From JBDTNL01 sp039933785 (GTDB taxonomy: Bacteria; Acidobacteriota; Thermoanaerobaculia; Multivoradales; JAGPDF01), in the NCBI GenBank assembly GCA_039933785.1, contig JBDTNL010000132.1, positions 1-5,807 on the forward strand: 5,807 nt of DNA, given 5' to 3'. Position numbers and translations under genes: made by a program. The notes below the pieces were generated by a model that was not told where the DNA came from, searched no databases, and was given only the letters and a program-made list of their open reading frames with translations. This document shows, piece by piece, positions 1 through 5,807 of this stretch (position 1 is the first letter of the stretch; each line of letters starts with the position of its first letter).

Positions 1-204
1 AACCAAACCTCCGAAACCAAGCGCCTCGCCGCCGAGAGCCTCCCCCTCTTCCAATCCCTCGGCATCCAACGCGAAGCCATCGCCGCCTGGCTCGTTTTCC
101 AACAGGCCGCCGAGCGCGAAGTCGTCACGCTCGAGTTGGTCAAGGAAGTCGCGAATTATTTGCGGGCTTCGCGGGGGAATCCGGAGTTGAAGTTCCGCAG
201 GTAG
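1..204 (+). CDS. C-terminal fragment of a helical, probably TPR-type protein (5' end outside window)
   Basis: An open frame runs from the first base to a TAG stop at 202-204 and gives the last 67 residues of a protein whose start lies left of the window. The visible part is almost entirely amphipathic helix: a segment around LFQSLGIQREAIAAW, then FQQAAEREVVTLELVKEV, ending in a short basic tail (ELKFRR). The pattern 'ageing counter helix, G-I/V-x-REA-hydrophobic, then Q-x-A' resembles the last repeats of tetratricopeptide proteins, often fused to regulatory domains, that are frequent in Acidobacteriota. That resemblance is from memory and could not be tested. The frame is free of stops and uses mainly C- or G-ending codons, as a real gene here would. 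Only 33 bp separate its stop from the end of the convergent kinase gene, and no convincing terminator lies between them. Which effector domain the missing N-terminal part carries cannot be told. Confidence 0.6.
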   Translation, partial: NQTSETKRLAAESLPLFQSLGIQREAIAAWLVFQQAAEREVVTLELVKEVANYLRASRGNPELKFRR

Positions 205-237
205 TGGGTCGGTCTGGGGCGGCGCTGCCCACCGTTC

Positions 238-2868
238 TCAGCGCCGATTCCACCCGATGAAGATCTCGATCGGCGTGCTTTCACCGGTCTGCGTCGAGTT
301 CACGAACAAGAAGCGCTGACCCGTGCGATCGACGACGTAGTCCCGGCCGGGACTGCGAAACAAGGGCTCCGGCTTGCCGAAGGCGAACCGCGGCGTCCGC
401 TGTACGGCGACACTCTGGAGCTGTCCACGCGAGACGTAGAAGAGCTCACGGCCGTCCCCACGCCAGCGCGGGGCCGCGGCGCCGCCGCTCGAGAGTTGCC
501 AGCGCTCGCCCGTCGGCGGGTAGGGCTGCACGTAGGCTTCGGGCGCTCCCGATTCTTCCGACAGGTAGGCGATCAGGTTTCCATCCGGGGAAATCCGGCC
601 GCTCTCTTCGTGCGCCGGGGTGGCCACGAAGGGCTGCCGCGCGCCGGTCGCGAGGTCCACGACCTCGAGGTCGCCATGGGAATCGGGCGGCCAGGCCTCG
701 ATCAACAAATGCCGTGCGTCCGGGAAGCCTGCGATCGGTTCGAGCAAGTACTCGGTCGAGAAGATGTCGCGTGCCGTTCCCACACCGCTCGCCAGTTTGG
801 AGCGCAAGATGTTGCGCTGCCCTTCTCGCGACACGTAAAAGATCTCGCGGCCGTCGGCCGACCACACGGGCCCGAGATCCATCGCAGGCTCGAATGTCAG
901 CCGCGTACGCACCCCGCGCTCGAGATCGATCACCCAGACGTCGAGTTGCCGAGTCGTTGTCTCGGGAGCATCCACAGCCAACCGCTTGCCGTCCGGCGAA
1001 AGGTCGAGATTGTTGTCCCCACTCAGTCCGAAGGTTTCGCCGCGACGCCCCGAGCGATCGAACCAGGTGGGGATACCCGGCTCGCGCTGGCGGTGAAACG
1101 CGAGGATGCCGTTCGACGACACCGAGAACGCCGGGTTGACGTACTCCTCGATGAAGTCGACACCGGAAACCACCGTGCTCGGCTCGCCTTGAACCAGCAG
1201 GCGATCGGGATCGAACGACAGCGTCGAGAGCGTTCCGGAGCGCACGAACATCAGGCTCGAAGGCGCCGCGAAACGCGCCGGTACTTCGAGCGTCAGCAAC
1301 CGCCGGGTCTCGGTCGAATCGAGATCTCCAACGACGATAGCCGAGTCGCCGGGCCGACTGCTGCTCGCCCAGTAGATGAAATGCCGCCCGTCGGGCAGGA
1401 ACTGCGGGCGCACGTGCGCGACTTCAGCATGCGTGGCGTCCAGACGCGTCACCGCTCGGGCAGCGCCGCCGGCCGCGGGTACGGCCATCAAGAAGGAGTT
1501 GGGGGCCGGCGCATAGACGATGACGCCCCGACTGCTCCAAGCGGCCCCGCGCGCATCTTCCATCGGAGCGAGGGGAACCGGCGCGCCGCCATCCTCGACG
1601 TCCCAGCGCATCAGTTGCGAGGAGCAGAAGCCGAGGGTACGCCCGTCCGGAGACCAGAACGGCTCGTACGCGTCCTTGGTGCCGGGGACGAGACGGGCTT
1701 CCGCACTGTCCAGGTTCCGCCACCAGAGCCCATTGGTGTCCTCGCTACGCGCCAAAAACGCGAGGCGGCGGCCGTCCGCCGACAGCGTCACCGGTCCGTC
1801 GGCATCGTTGAACGTCACATCCTTCGGTGTCGAAATTTCGAGCCGCGCGCGCGGCAACTCCGCGGCCGCAGTAACGATCGAACGGCGCCCGATGCCCAAG
1901 CCGAGGGCCGCCGCCGCGAGAACGGCGAGGCCAGCCGCCAGAAGCGTGAGTCGACGCGAGGGCAGCCCCGGCGCCGACGAAATTGCCGGCACGCTCGACT
2001 CGCGCTCCGCCTCAGCGAGCATGAACCGCGCGTCGCCGATGTCGCGCAGTCGGTTCTTCGGATTGCGCTCCAGGCATCTCTCCAGCAGTCGCCGCAGCGC
2101 CGGCGGTGTGGACGCGGGAAGCGCCGCAAAATCGATCTCGGCGCGGAGCACGCCGGCCAGCGTCTCCGGCACGGTGTCGCCGTCGAACAGGCGCCGCGCC
2201 ACGAGCATCTCGTAGAGCACCACCCCGAAGGCCCAGATGTCCGCGCGCTTGTCGACCGCGATCCCCTTAGCCTGCTCCGGCGCCATGTACGCGGCCGTGC
2301 CGAGAATGACGCCCTGCACCGTCGCTCCCAGGGTGAGGGTAGGCGACATCGCGAGCTGCTCGTTGACGCCGGACCCGCTCGCCATGGGATCCATGGCTTT
2401 CGCGAGACCGAAGTCGAGGACCTTCACCCTGCCGTCAATGGCGGCCTTGACGTTTTGCGGCTTGAGATCGCGATGCACGATCCCCTTCTCGTGCGCCTCT
2501 TCCAGCGCATCGACCAACTGACGAGCGATCGCCAGACTCTCCTCAAGGGCAAGTGGCCCGTGCGCCAAGCGCTCCGCGAGCGTCGGCCCCTCGACCAGCT
2601 CGAGGACCAAGCCACGCGTGGCCCCTGCCTCTTCCAGGCCGAAGATGGCGGCGATGTTGGGATGCTGCAGGTGGGCGAGCACCTGCGCCTCGCGCTCGAA
2701 GCGGGCCAAGCGCTCCGGATCGTCGGCGAAGGCTCGGGGCAAGACTTTGATCGCCACGTCCCGACGCAGCCTCGAGTCGGTGGCACGCCAGACCTCGCCC
2801 ATGCCGCCTTCGCCTAGCTTGGAGACGACCTCGTACGGCCCGATGCGCGAACCGACGTCGACGCTCAA
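238..2868 (-). CDS. Transmembrane serine/threonine protein kinase with C-terminal TolB/PD40-type beta-propeller sensor region
   Basis: This is a bacterial Hanks-type kinase of 876 residues that transfers phosphate from ATP to Ser/Thr on partner proteins. The kinase domain spans about 12-285 and looks fully active: glycine loop LGEGGMGEV (18-26), ATP-binding K41, helix-C E60, catalytic HRD (132-134) with K136 and N139, DFG (152-154), APE (196-198), D210 of the DIWAFG motif and R273. The activation loop is long (about 155-195) and holds several Ser/Thr. A linker (286-306) leads to one hydrophobic helix (about 307-327), which should place the C-terminus outside the cytoplasm. Residues 340-876 carry repeated PD40/WD40-like motifs such as WSPDGRTLGF, LSPDGKRLAV and ISPDGNLIAY at about 44-residue spacing, as in TolB-like propellers. 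The start is TTG (2866-2868): it puts the usual 'G-x-x-I/L-G-PYE' opening right before the glycine loop and has GAGGA 7 bases upstream. The gene stands alone, head to head with amt. Ligand and substrates are unknown. Confidence 0.93.
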   Translation of the reverse strand: MSVDVGSRIGPYEVVSKLGEGGMGEVWRATDSRLRRDVAIKVLPRAFADDPERLARFEREAQVLAHLQHPNIAAIFGLEEAGATRGLVLELVEGPTLAERLAHGPLALEESLAIARQLVDALEEAHEKGIVHRDLKPQNVKAAIDGRVKVLDFGLAKAMDPMASGSGVNEQLAMSPTLTLGATVQGVILGTAAYMAPEQAKGIAVDKRADIWAFGVVLYEMLVARRLFDGDTVPETLAGVLRAEIDFAALPASTPPALRRLLERCLERNPKNRLRDIGDARFMLAEAERESSVPAISSAPGLPSRRLTLLAAGLAVLAAAALGLGIGRRSIVTAAAELPRARLEISTPKDVTFNDADGPVTLSADGRRLAFLARSEDTNGLWWRNLDSAEARLVPGTKDAYEPFWSPDGRTLGFCSSQLMRWDVEDGGAPVPLAPMEDARGAAWSSRGVIVYAPAPNSFLMAVPAAGGAARAVTRLDATHAEVAHVRPQFLPDGRHFIYWASSSRPGDSAIVVGDLDSTETRRLLTLEVPARFAAPSSLMFVRSGTLSTLSFDPDRLLVQGEPSTVVSGVDFIEEYVNPAFSVSSNGILAFHRQREPGIPTWFDRSGRRGETFGLSGDNNLDLSPDGKRLAVDAPETTTRQLDVWVIDLERGVRTRLTFEPAMDLGPVWSADGREIFYVSREGQRNILRSKLASGVGTARDIFSTEYLLEPIAGFPDARHLLIEAWPPDSHGDLEVVDLATGARQPFVATPAHEESGRISPDGNLIAYLSEESGAPEAYVQPYPPTGERWQLSSGGAAAPRWRGDGRELFYVSRGQLQSVAVQRTPRFAFGKPEPLFRSPGRDYVVDRTGQRFLFVNSTQTGESTPIEIFIGWNRR

Positions 2869-2875
2869 AGTCGTG

Positions 2876-2880
2876 TCCTC
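2876..2880 (-). promoter_or_regulatory. Ribosome binding site of the kinase gene, supporting a TTG start
   Basis: Read on the minus strand, GAGGA lies here, with 7 bases between it and the TTG at 2868-2866. No in-frame ATG or GTG is available in a better place upstream: the nearest upstream GTG (at about 2902) is in another frame. The site therefore decides the unusual start codon. Confidence 0.7.
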
Positions 2881-2925
2881 GCGGATTCGCGGCCTTGCTC
2901 ACGCTGGCTGGAGAGCCCGCCGGGT

Positions 2926-2939
2926 GTTGCTGACGCAAC
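2926..2939. repeat. Perfect inverted repeat GTTGC-tgac-GCAAC, possible operator
   Basis: Two exactly complementary 5-base arms flank a 4-base centre in the divergent region. It lies 57 bp upstream of the kinase start and 122 bp upstream of the amt start. The size and symmetry fit a dimeric regulator binding site, but a perfect 5-base match this close can arise by chance in 193 bp, and I do not recognise it as the site of a named regulator. With so short an arm and no T-run it is not a terminator. Confidence 0.3.
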
Positions 2940-2940
2940 C

Positions 2941-2969
2941 TTCATGGAAATCCTGCTCAATCCTACACT
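2941..2969 (+). promoter_or_regulatory. Weak candidate housekeeping promoter for amt
   Basis: TTCATG (2941-2946) and TACACT (2964-2969) are separated by 17 bp, the ideal spacing. They match the sigma-70-type consensus at 3 of 6 and 4 of 6 positions. Transcription would begin near 2976 and leave a leader of about 85 bases. It lies immediately downstream of the inverted repeat ending at 2939, so a protein bound there would touch the -35 box. The box matches alone are weak in a GC-rich genome. Confidence 0.25.
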
Positions 2970-3048
2970 GGGAGGCCTCGGGGCCCACGATGGCATGCGA
3001 ACTAGCGCCCTCCCCCAGAGCATGCTAAGAATTCACCGCTCACACTTC

Positions 3049-3055
3049 GGGAGGA
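3049..3055 (+). promoter_or_regulatory. Ribosome binding site of amt
   Basis: GGGAGGA is an almost perfect Shine-Dalgarno match, with 6 bases between it and the ATG at 3062. It fixes the start of the transporter at the first of its two early methionines. Confidence 0.85.
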
Positions 3056-3061
3056 CAGTCG

Positions 3062-4309
3062 ATGCCGCACATGACGATCGACACGGGGAACACCGGCTTC
3101 ATGCTGCTCTGTTCGAGTCTCGTGATGCTCATGACGCCTGGGCTCGCCTTCTTCTATGGCGGGTTGGTAGGGCGCAAGAACGTGCTCGCCATCATGATCC
3201 AGAGCTTCGTTTCCATGGGTTGGACGACGGTGCTGTGGTGGCTCTGCGGATTCTCGCTCTGCTTCAGCGGCGACTTGAAGAGCGGGACGGACTTCGCGGG
3301 CATCCTCGGGAACTTCGACTGGGCGATGCTGCGCGGCATCACGCTCGATACGCCGTCGCTGGTGAATCCGTCGATTCCGATGATCGTCTTCTGCGCCTAT
3401 CAAATGATGTTCGCCATCATCACGCCGGCGCTGATCACCGGGGCGTTCACCAACCGGGTGACCTTCAAGGCCTACATGCTGTTCCTGACCGGATGGCTGT
3501 TCCTGGTCTATTTCCCGTTCGTGCATATGGTTTGGGGCGGCGGATTGATGGCGCAGTGGGGCGTGCTCGACTTCGCGGGCGGCATCGTGGTGCACAACAT
3601 CGCGGGGATCGCAGCGCTCGCCTCGGTCCTCTTCGTCGGCAAGCGGCGAGTCGAGGACCGCGAGCCGCATTCGATTCCGCTCGTCGCGCTCGGTACTGGA
3701 CTCCTCTGGTTCGGCTGGTACGGCTTCAACGCCGGCAGCGAGTTTCGGGTCGACTCGGTAACCGCGGTCGCCTTCCTGAATACCGATCTTGCGGCGAGCT
3801 TCGCGGCGATCGCATGGCTGACCATGGATTGGTTTACCACGCGCAAGCCGCGTCTCCTCGGTTTGCTCACCGGCGCGGTGGCGGGTCTGGCCACGATCAC
3901 TCCGGCCGCGGGCTATGTCTCACCCGGGGCGGCCTGCTTGATCGGCCTGATCGCCGGAGTGGTCTGCTTCTACGCCGTGGCGTTGAAGAACAAGCTCGGG
4001 TGGGACGACGCGCTCGACGTCTGGGGTGTGCACGGTGTGGGTGGCTTCATTGGCATCGTCCTCTGCGGCGTGTTCGCGACGACGGCGTTCAACCCCGCGG
4101 GCGTCGACGGGCTCCTCCGCGGCAACAGCCACTTCTTTTTCGTTCAGTGCGGCGCGGTTCTGCTCTCCTCGGTCTGGGCGTTCGCGTTCACGCTCGGCAT
4201 GCTCTGGCTGATCGACAAGGTGACTCCGGTCAAGGTCGTCGCCGAGGCCGAGGTCGAGGGCCTCGACAGCGCGCTCCATGGAGAGATCGCCTACCCGCAG
4301 CCGCTCTGA
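3062..4309 (+). CDS. amt: Ammonium transporter, Amt/MEP/Rh family
   Basis: This inner-membrane channel protein of 415 residues takes up ammonium and probably acts as a trimer, as family members do. The family signature DFAGGIVVHNIAG (170-182) is intact. Pore residues are recognisable: twin histidines H178 and H324 (in WGVHGVGG), D170 (Escherichia coli AmtB D160), F117 in YQMMFAI (AmtB F107), W158 in HMVWGGG (AmtB W148), and the GWYGFNAGS segment (218-226). About eleven hydrophobic segments can be drawn, from about 10-32 to 358-386. Unlike AmtB of enteric bacteria there is no cleavable signal peptide: after nine residues the chain enters the first helix, so the N-terminus should lie outside. 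The cytoplasmic tail ends in EGLDSALHGEIAYPQPL, close to the conserved tail (EGLD..HGE.AY) that contacts the PII protein GlnK. No glnK/glnB gene lies next to it. The gene faces away from the kinase gene, and its last 19 bp overlap the end of leuB. Confidence 0.96.
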   Translation: MPHMTIDTGNTGFMLLCSSLVMLMTPGLAFFYGGLVGRKNVLAIMIQSFVSMGWTTVLWWLCGFSLCFSGDLKSGTDFAGILGNFDWAMLRGITLDTPSLVNPSIPMIVFCAYQMMFAIITPALITGAFTNRVTFKAYMLFLTGWLFLVYFPFVHMVWGGGLMAQWGVLDFAGGIVVHNIAGIAALASVLFVGKRRVEDREPHSIPLVALGTGLLWFGWYGFNAGSEFRVDSVTAVAFLNTDLAASFAAIAWLTMDWFTTRKPRLLGLLTGAVAGLATITPAAGYVSPGAACLIGLIAGVVCFYAVALKNKLGWDDALDVWGVHGVGGFIGIVLCGVFATTAFNPAGVDGLLRGNSHFFFVQCGAVLLSSVWAFAFTLGMLWLIDKVTPVKVVAEAEVEGLDSALHGEIAYPQPL

Positions 4310-5349
4310 ACCAGTTGGAGCGCGGCCGTCAAATGGCCTAGCACCGCATCGGTGAACTCGACCGACGTCGCGCGTCCACCGAGATCCCGGGTGGGTCGCT
4401 CGCTAAACGCGGCCCGCACCGCCAGCTCGATCTTGACGGCGAGATCGGTGCGGCCGAGCGAGTGCTCGAGCAGCATCGCGATGGTGAGAATCGCGCCCGC
4501 CGGGTTGGCGATGCCAAGTCCGGCAATGTCTGGTGCCGAGCCGTGCACCGGCTCGTAGAGCGCCGGACCGGGACCGAGTGAGGCCGAAGGCAGAACGCCG
4601 AGCGACCCAACCAGCGCTCCAGCCTCGTCGCTCAGGATGTCGCCGAAGAGGTTGTCGGCAAGAATCACGTCGAAGCGCAGCGGGTCGCGTAGAAGCTCGA
4701 ACGCCATGGCGTCGACGTAGCGGTGCTCCAGCACGACGTCGGGGAATTCCCCTGCGATCTCCTGCACCACCCGCCGCCAGAGCTTCGACGAAGCGAGCAC
4801 GTTGGCCTTGTCGACCGATGTCACGCGTTTGCGCCGTTGCCGCGCCGCCGCGAAAGCGATCCGCGCCACGGCCCGCACCTGGTCGGCGGTCTGGCGCCAA
4901 GTGTCGAACCCTTCGCTCTCGCTCAGGCCGCGCGGCTCGCCGAAGTACACGCCGCCGGCGAGGTCGCGCACGATGAGCACGTCGGCGCCCATCGCGATCT
5001 CTCGCCGCAGTGGAGTCGCCAGGCCCAGGCTCCGCGCCGGCCTCAGGTTGGCGTAGACCGCAAGCCCCTTGCGCAGGGCTAACAGGCCCTGCTCCGGCCG
5101 CTTGGGCGACGCATCCCATTTCGGCCCACCGACCGCGCCCAGAAACACCGCAGCGGAGGATTGACAGAGCTCCAGCGTCGCCGCGGGCAGTGGGTCGCCG
5201 CAGGCATCGATCGCGGCCCCGCCAACCAGGGCATCCGTTCGCTCGAAGGAAACGCAGGCGCCCAAGACCCGCAGCGCCTGCTCGGTGACTTCGGGCCCGA
5301 CGCCATCGCCCGCGAGTACGGCCAGACGGAACGTCTTCGCACCGCTCAT
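4291..5349 (-). CDS. leuB: 3-isopropylmalate dehydrogenase
   Basis: This cytoplasmic enzyme of leucine biosynthesis oxidises and decarboxylates 3-isopropylmalate with NAD+ to 2-oxoisocaproate. The 352 residues match the family's usual length. Visible motifs in order: GDGVGPEV (14-21), GPKWD (75-79), PEQGLLALRKG (85-95) with E86 and R93, NLRPA with R103, IVRDLAGGVYFGE (126-138) with R128 and Y135, the general-base lysine K181 in SVDKANVL, metal-binding aspartates D213, D237 and D241 (GDILSDEA), and the NAD-binding HGSAPDIAGLGIANP (269-283), where D274 is the residue that favours NAD over NADP. The E-x-x-LL pattern before R93 points to isopropylmalate rather than isocitrate. The start at 5349 is chosen because its ATG overlaps the leuD stop as ATGA and the family sequence begins just after it. 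A longer frame reaches 5457, but its extra 36 residues lie inside leuD and look unlike the family. VRDL replaces the usual VREL, a mild change. Confidence 0.96.
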   Translation of the reverse strand: MSGAKTFRLAVLAGDGVGPEVTEQALRVLGACVSFERTDALVGGAAIDACGDPLPAATLELCQSSAAVFLGAVGGPKWDASPKRPEQGLLALRKGLAVYANLRPARSLGLATPLRREIAMGADVLIVRDLAGGVYFGEPRGLSESEGFDTWRQTADQVRAVARIAFAAARQRRKRVTSVDKANVLASSKLWRRVVQEIAGEFPDVVLEHRYVDAMAFELLRDPLRFDVILADNLFGDILSDEAGALVGSLGVLPSASLGPGPALYEPVHGSAPDIAGLGIANPAGAILTIAMLLEHSLGRTDLAVKIELAVRAAFSERPTRDLGGRATSVEFTDAVLGHLTAALQLVQSGCG

Positions 5350-5807
5350 CGCACCGGCACCTGGAGGCTCCGTCGCGGGCTCGCCTCCTCGAAGCGCTGG
5401 ATGCAGAGCTCCTGGTCGCGCAAGAACTCGAGCTCGTCGACGCCATGGAGCAGGCAATGACGCGCGAAGCGGTCGATCTCGAAGCCGATCGGCTCACCGT
5501 CGGGCAAGGTCAGTGTCTGGTGCTCGAGATCCACCGTGACCTCGGCGCCGGGTTCGGCACGTAGCCGCGCATGCACCGACGGCGAGACTTCGAAGGCCAC
5601 CAGGCTGTTCTTGAGCGCATTGCGGCGAAAAATGTCGGCGAGCTCCGGAGCGATCACCACGCGGAATCCGAAGTCGCGCAGCGCCCAAGCGGCGTGCTCA
5701 CGCGAGGAGCCGCAGCCGAAGTTTCGCCCGGCGACTAGCACCGACGCGGCCTGCGCTCCGGGACGATCGAACGGCGAATCCGGCTTGGGCCGGCCCGAGG
5801 CATCGAA
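5346..5807 (-). CDS. leuD: 3-isopropylmalate dehydratase small subunit (5' end outside window)
   Basis: LeuD is the swivelling small subunit that joins LeuC (the iron-sulfur subunit) to convert 2-isopropylmalate to 3-isopropylmalate in the cytoplasm. The frame stays open to the right edge, so 153 C-terminal residues are visible. Family members have about 190-215 residues, so some 40-60 N-terminal ones are missing. From the first visible residue, PDSPFDRPGAQAA leads into the hallmark VLVAGRNFGCGSSREHA (23-39), followed by FGFRVVIAPELADIF and NALKNS, where NG is more usual at the end. Then come the VDLEHQ strand, FEIDRFARHCLLHGVDELEFL and a terminal QELCIQRFEE helix. A GTG at 5741-5739 is an internal valine of the hallmark motif and not a start. 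The stop TGA (5348-5346) overlaps the leuB ATG by four bases. The gene order implies leuC upstream, to the right of the window. Confidence 0.95.
   Translation of the reverse strand, partial: FDASGRPKPDSPFDRPGAQAASVLVAGRNFGCGSSREHAAWALRDFGFRVVIAPELADIFRRNALKNSLVAFEVSPSVHARLRAEPGAEVTVDLEHQTLTLPDGEPIGFEIDRFARHCLLHGVDELEFLRDQELCIQRFEEASPRRSLQVPVR
5358..5362 (-). promoter_or_regulatory. Ribosome binding site of leuB inside the leuD 3' end
   Basis: AGGTG on the minus strand sits 8 bases before the leuB ATG (5349-5347), inside the last codons of leuD. It is a moderate match. With the ATGA overlap it suggests that ribosomes finishing leuD re-initiate on leuB. Confidence 0.5.

Larger units (their letters stand above)
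2869..3061. promoter_or_regulatory. Divergent intergenic region between the kinase gene and amt
   Basis: These 193 bp separate the start codons of two divergent genes and must hold the promoters of both unless either is read from further away. The region has a ribosome binding site at each end, a perfect 5-bp-arm inverted repeat (2926-2939), an 8-bp palindrome GAGGCCTC (2972-2979) and two copies of GCATGC (2993-2998 and 3020-3025). CTGGGAGG (2968-2975) could pair imperfectly with CCTCCCCCAG (3009-3018) in the amt leader. No strong housekeeping promoter stands out for either direction. On the kinase side, the best -10-like box is TAGGAT read from 2965 down to 2960, with no good -35. I saw no small gene with a ribosome binding site here. 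Confidence 0.6.

Noticed and set aside
205..237. Possible bidirectional terminator between the left-edge gene and the kinase gene
   Set aside because: Only a short imperfect stem (GTGGG with CCCAC, or GGGC with GCCC) can be drawn, with no T-run on either strand.
496..2817. A 773-residue open frame on the plus strand opposite the kinase gene
   Set aside because: It is an antisense shadow typical of GC-rich coding DNA. The product is low-complexity, rich in Arg and shows no domain, while the opposite strand has a complete set of kinase and propeller motifs.
2991..3006. A sigma-54-like -24/-12 element (TGGCATGCGAACTAGC) upstream of amt, which would fit NtrC-type nitrogen control
   Set aside because: The GG-to-GC spacing is one base too long and the -12 box reads TAGC instead of TTGC. 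Sigma-54 promoters tolerate spacing changes poorly, so this is likely chance.
2993..3025. Two GCATGC palindromes 27 bp apart in the amt leader
   Set aside because: Six-base palindromes are common, and the flanking bases do not extend the repeat convincingly.
4302..4322. Hairpin CGCTC/GAGCG over the amt stop codon as a terminator
   Set aside because: The stem is 5 bp with a long loop and no following T-run, and it lies within leuB coding sequence.
2944..4341. A 465-residue open frame covering amt in another plus-strand frame
   Set aside because: Its product is Arg/His-rich and non-hydrophobic with no recognisable motif. The amt frame has a full family signature and a strong ribosome binding site.
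4403..5497. A 364-residue minus-strand frame overlapping leuB and leuD
   Set aside because: It is an Arg/Ala-rich shadow. The leuB frame beside it carries every catalytic motif.
1..5807. CRISPR array, tRNA or rRNA genes, insertion sequence or phage genes
   Set aside because: I saw no regularly spaced repeats, no RNA-gene signatures, no transposase or integrase motifs and no terminal inverted repeats. All but about 230 bp is accounted for by the five genes.

Overview
The window is GC-rich, densely coding bacterial DNA holding five genes, two of them cut by the window edges. The large serine/threonine kinase, with a kinase domain, one membrane helix and a TolB/PD40-type beta-propeller region, belongs to a class greatly expanded in Acidobacteriota. 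The C-terminal fragment at the left edge also resembles proteins of that phylum. Acidobacteriota is therefore the best guess for the host, with Gemmatimonadota or a related uncultured lineage as alternatives. This is inference from protein style and no marker gene is present.

Layout, left to right. (1) The 3' end of a plus-strand gene (1-204), probably the helical C-terminus of a TPR-type protein. (2) After a 33-bp gap, a convergent minus-strand gene (238-2868) for a transmembrane receptor-like Ser/Thr kinase, starting at TTG. (3) A 193-bp divergent regulatory region (2869-3061) with a ribosome binding site facing each way, a small perfect inverted repeat and a weak candidate promoter. (4) A plus-strand Amt-family ammonium transporter (3062-4309) with no glnK/glnB gene beside it. 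(5) On the minus strand, running in from the right edge, leuD (5346 to beyond 5807) followed by leuB (4291-5349), joined by an ATGA stop/start overlap. The 3' end of leuB overlaps the 3' end of amt tail to tail by 19 bp.

How the genes relate. leuD and leuB encode consecutive steps of leucine biosynthesis (isopropylmalate isomerase small subunit, then 3-isopropylmalate dehydrogenase). They are almost certainly part of a leuC-leuD-leuB type operon continuing to the right. The ammonium transporter supplies nitrogen, so amt and leu share a broad nitrogen/amino-acid theme. They are on opposite strands, however, and not one operon. The kinase and amt are head to head and may share control elements, but nothing in the sequence proves a functional link.

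I did not find a clearly new biological system. The points most worth following up are the apparent twelve-blade sensor region of the kinase, its long Ser/Thr-bearing activation loop, the shared kinase/amt promoter region with an operator-like palindrome, and the overlapping amt/leuB gene ends.
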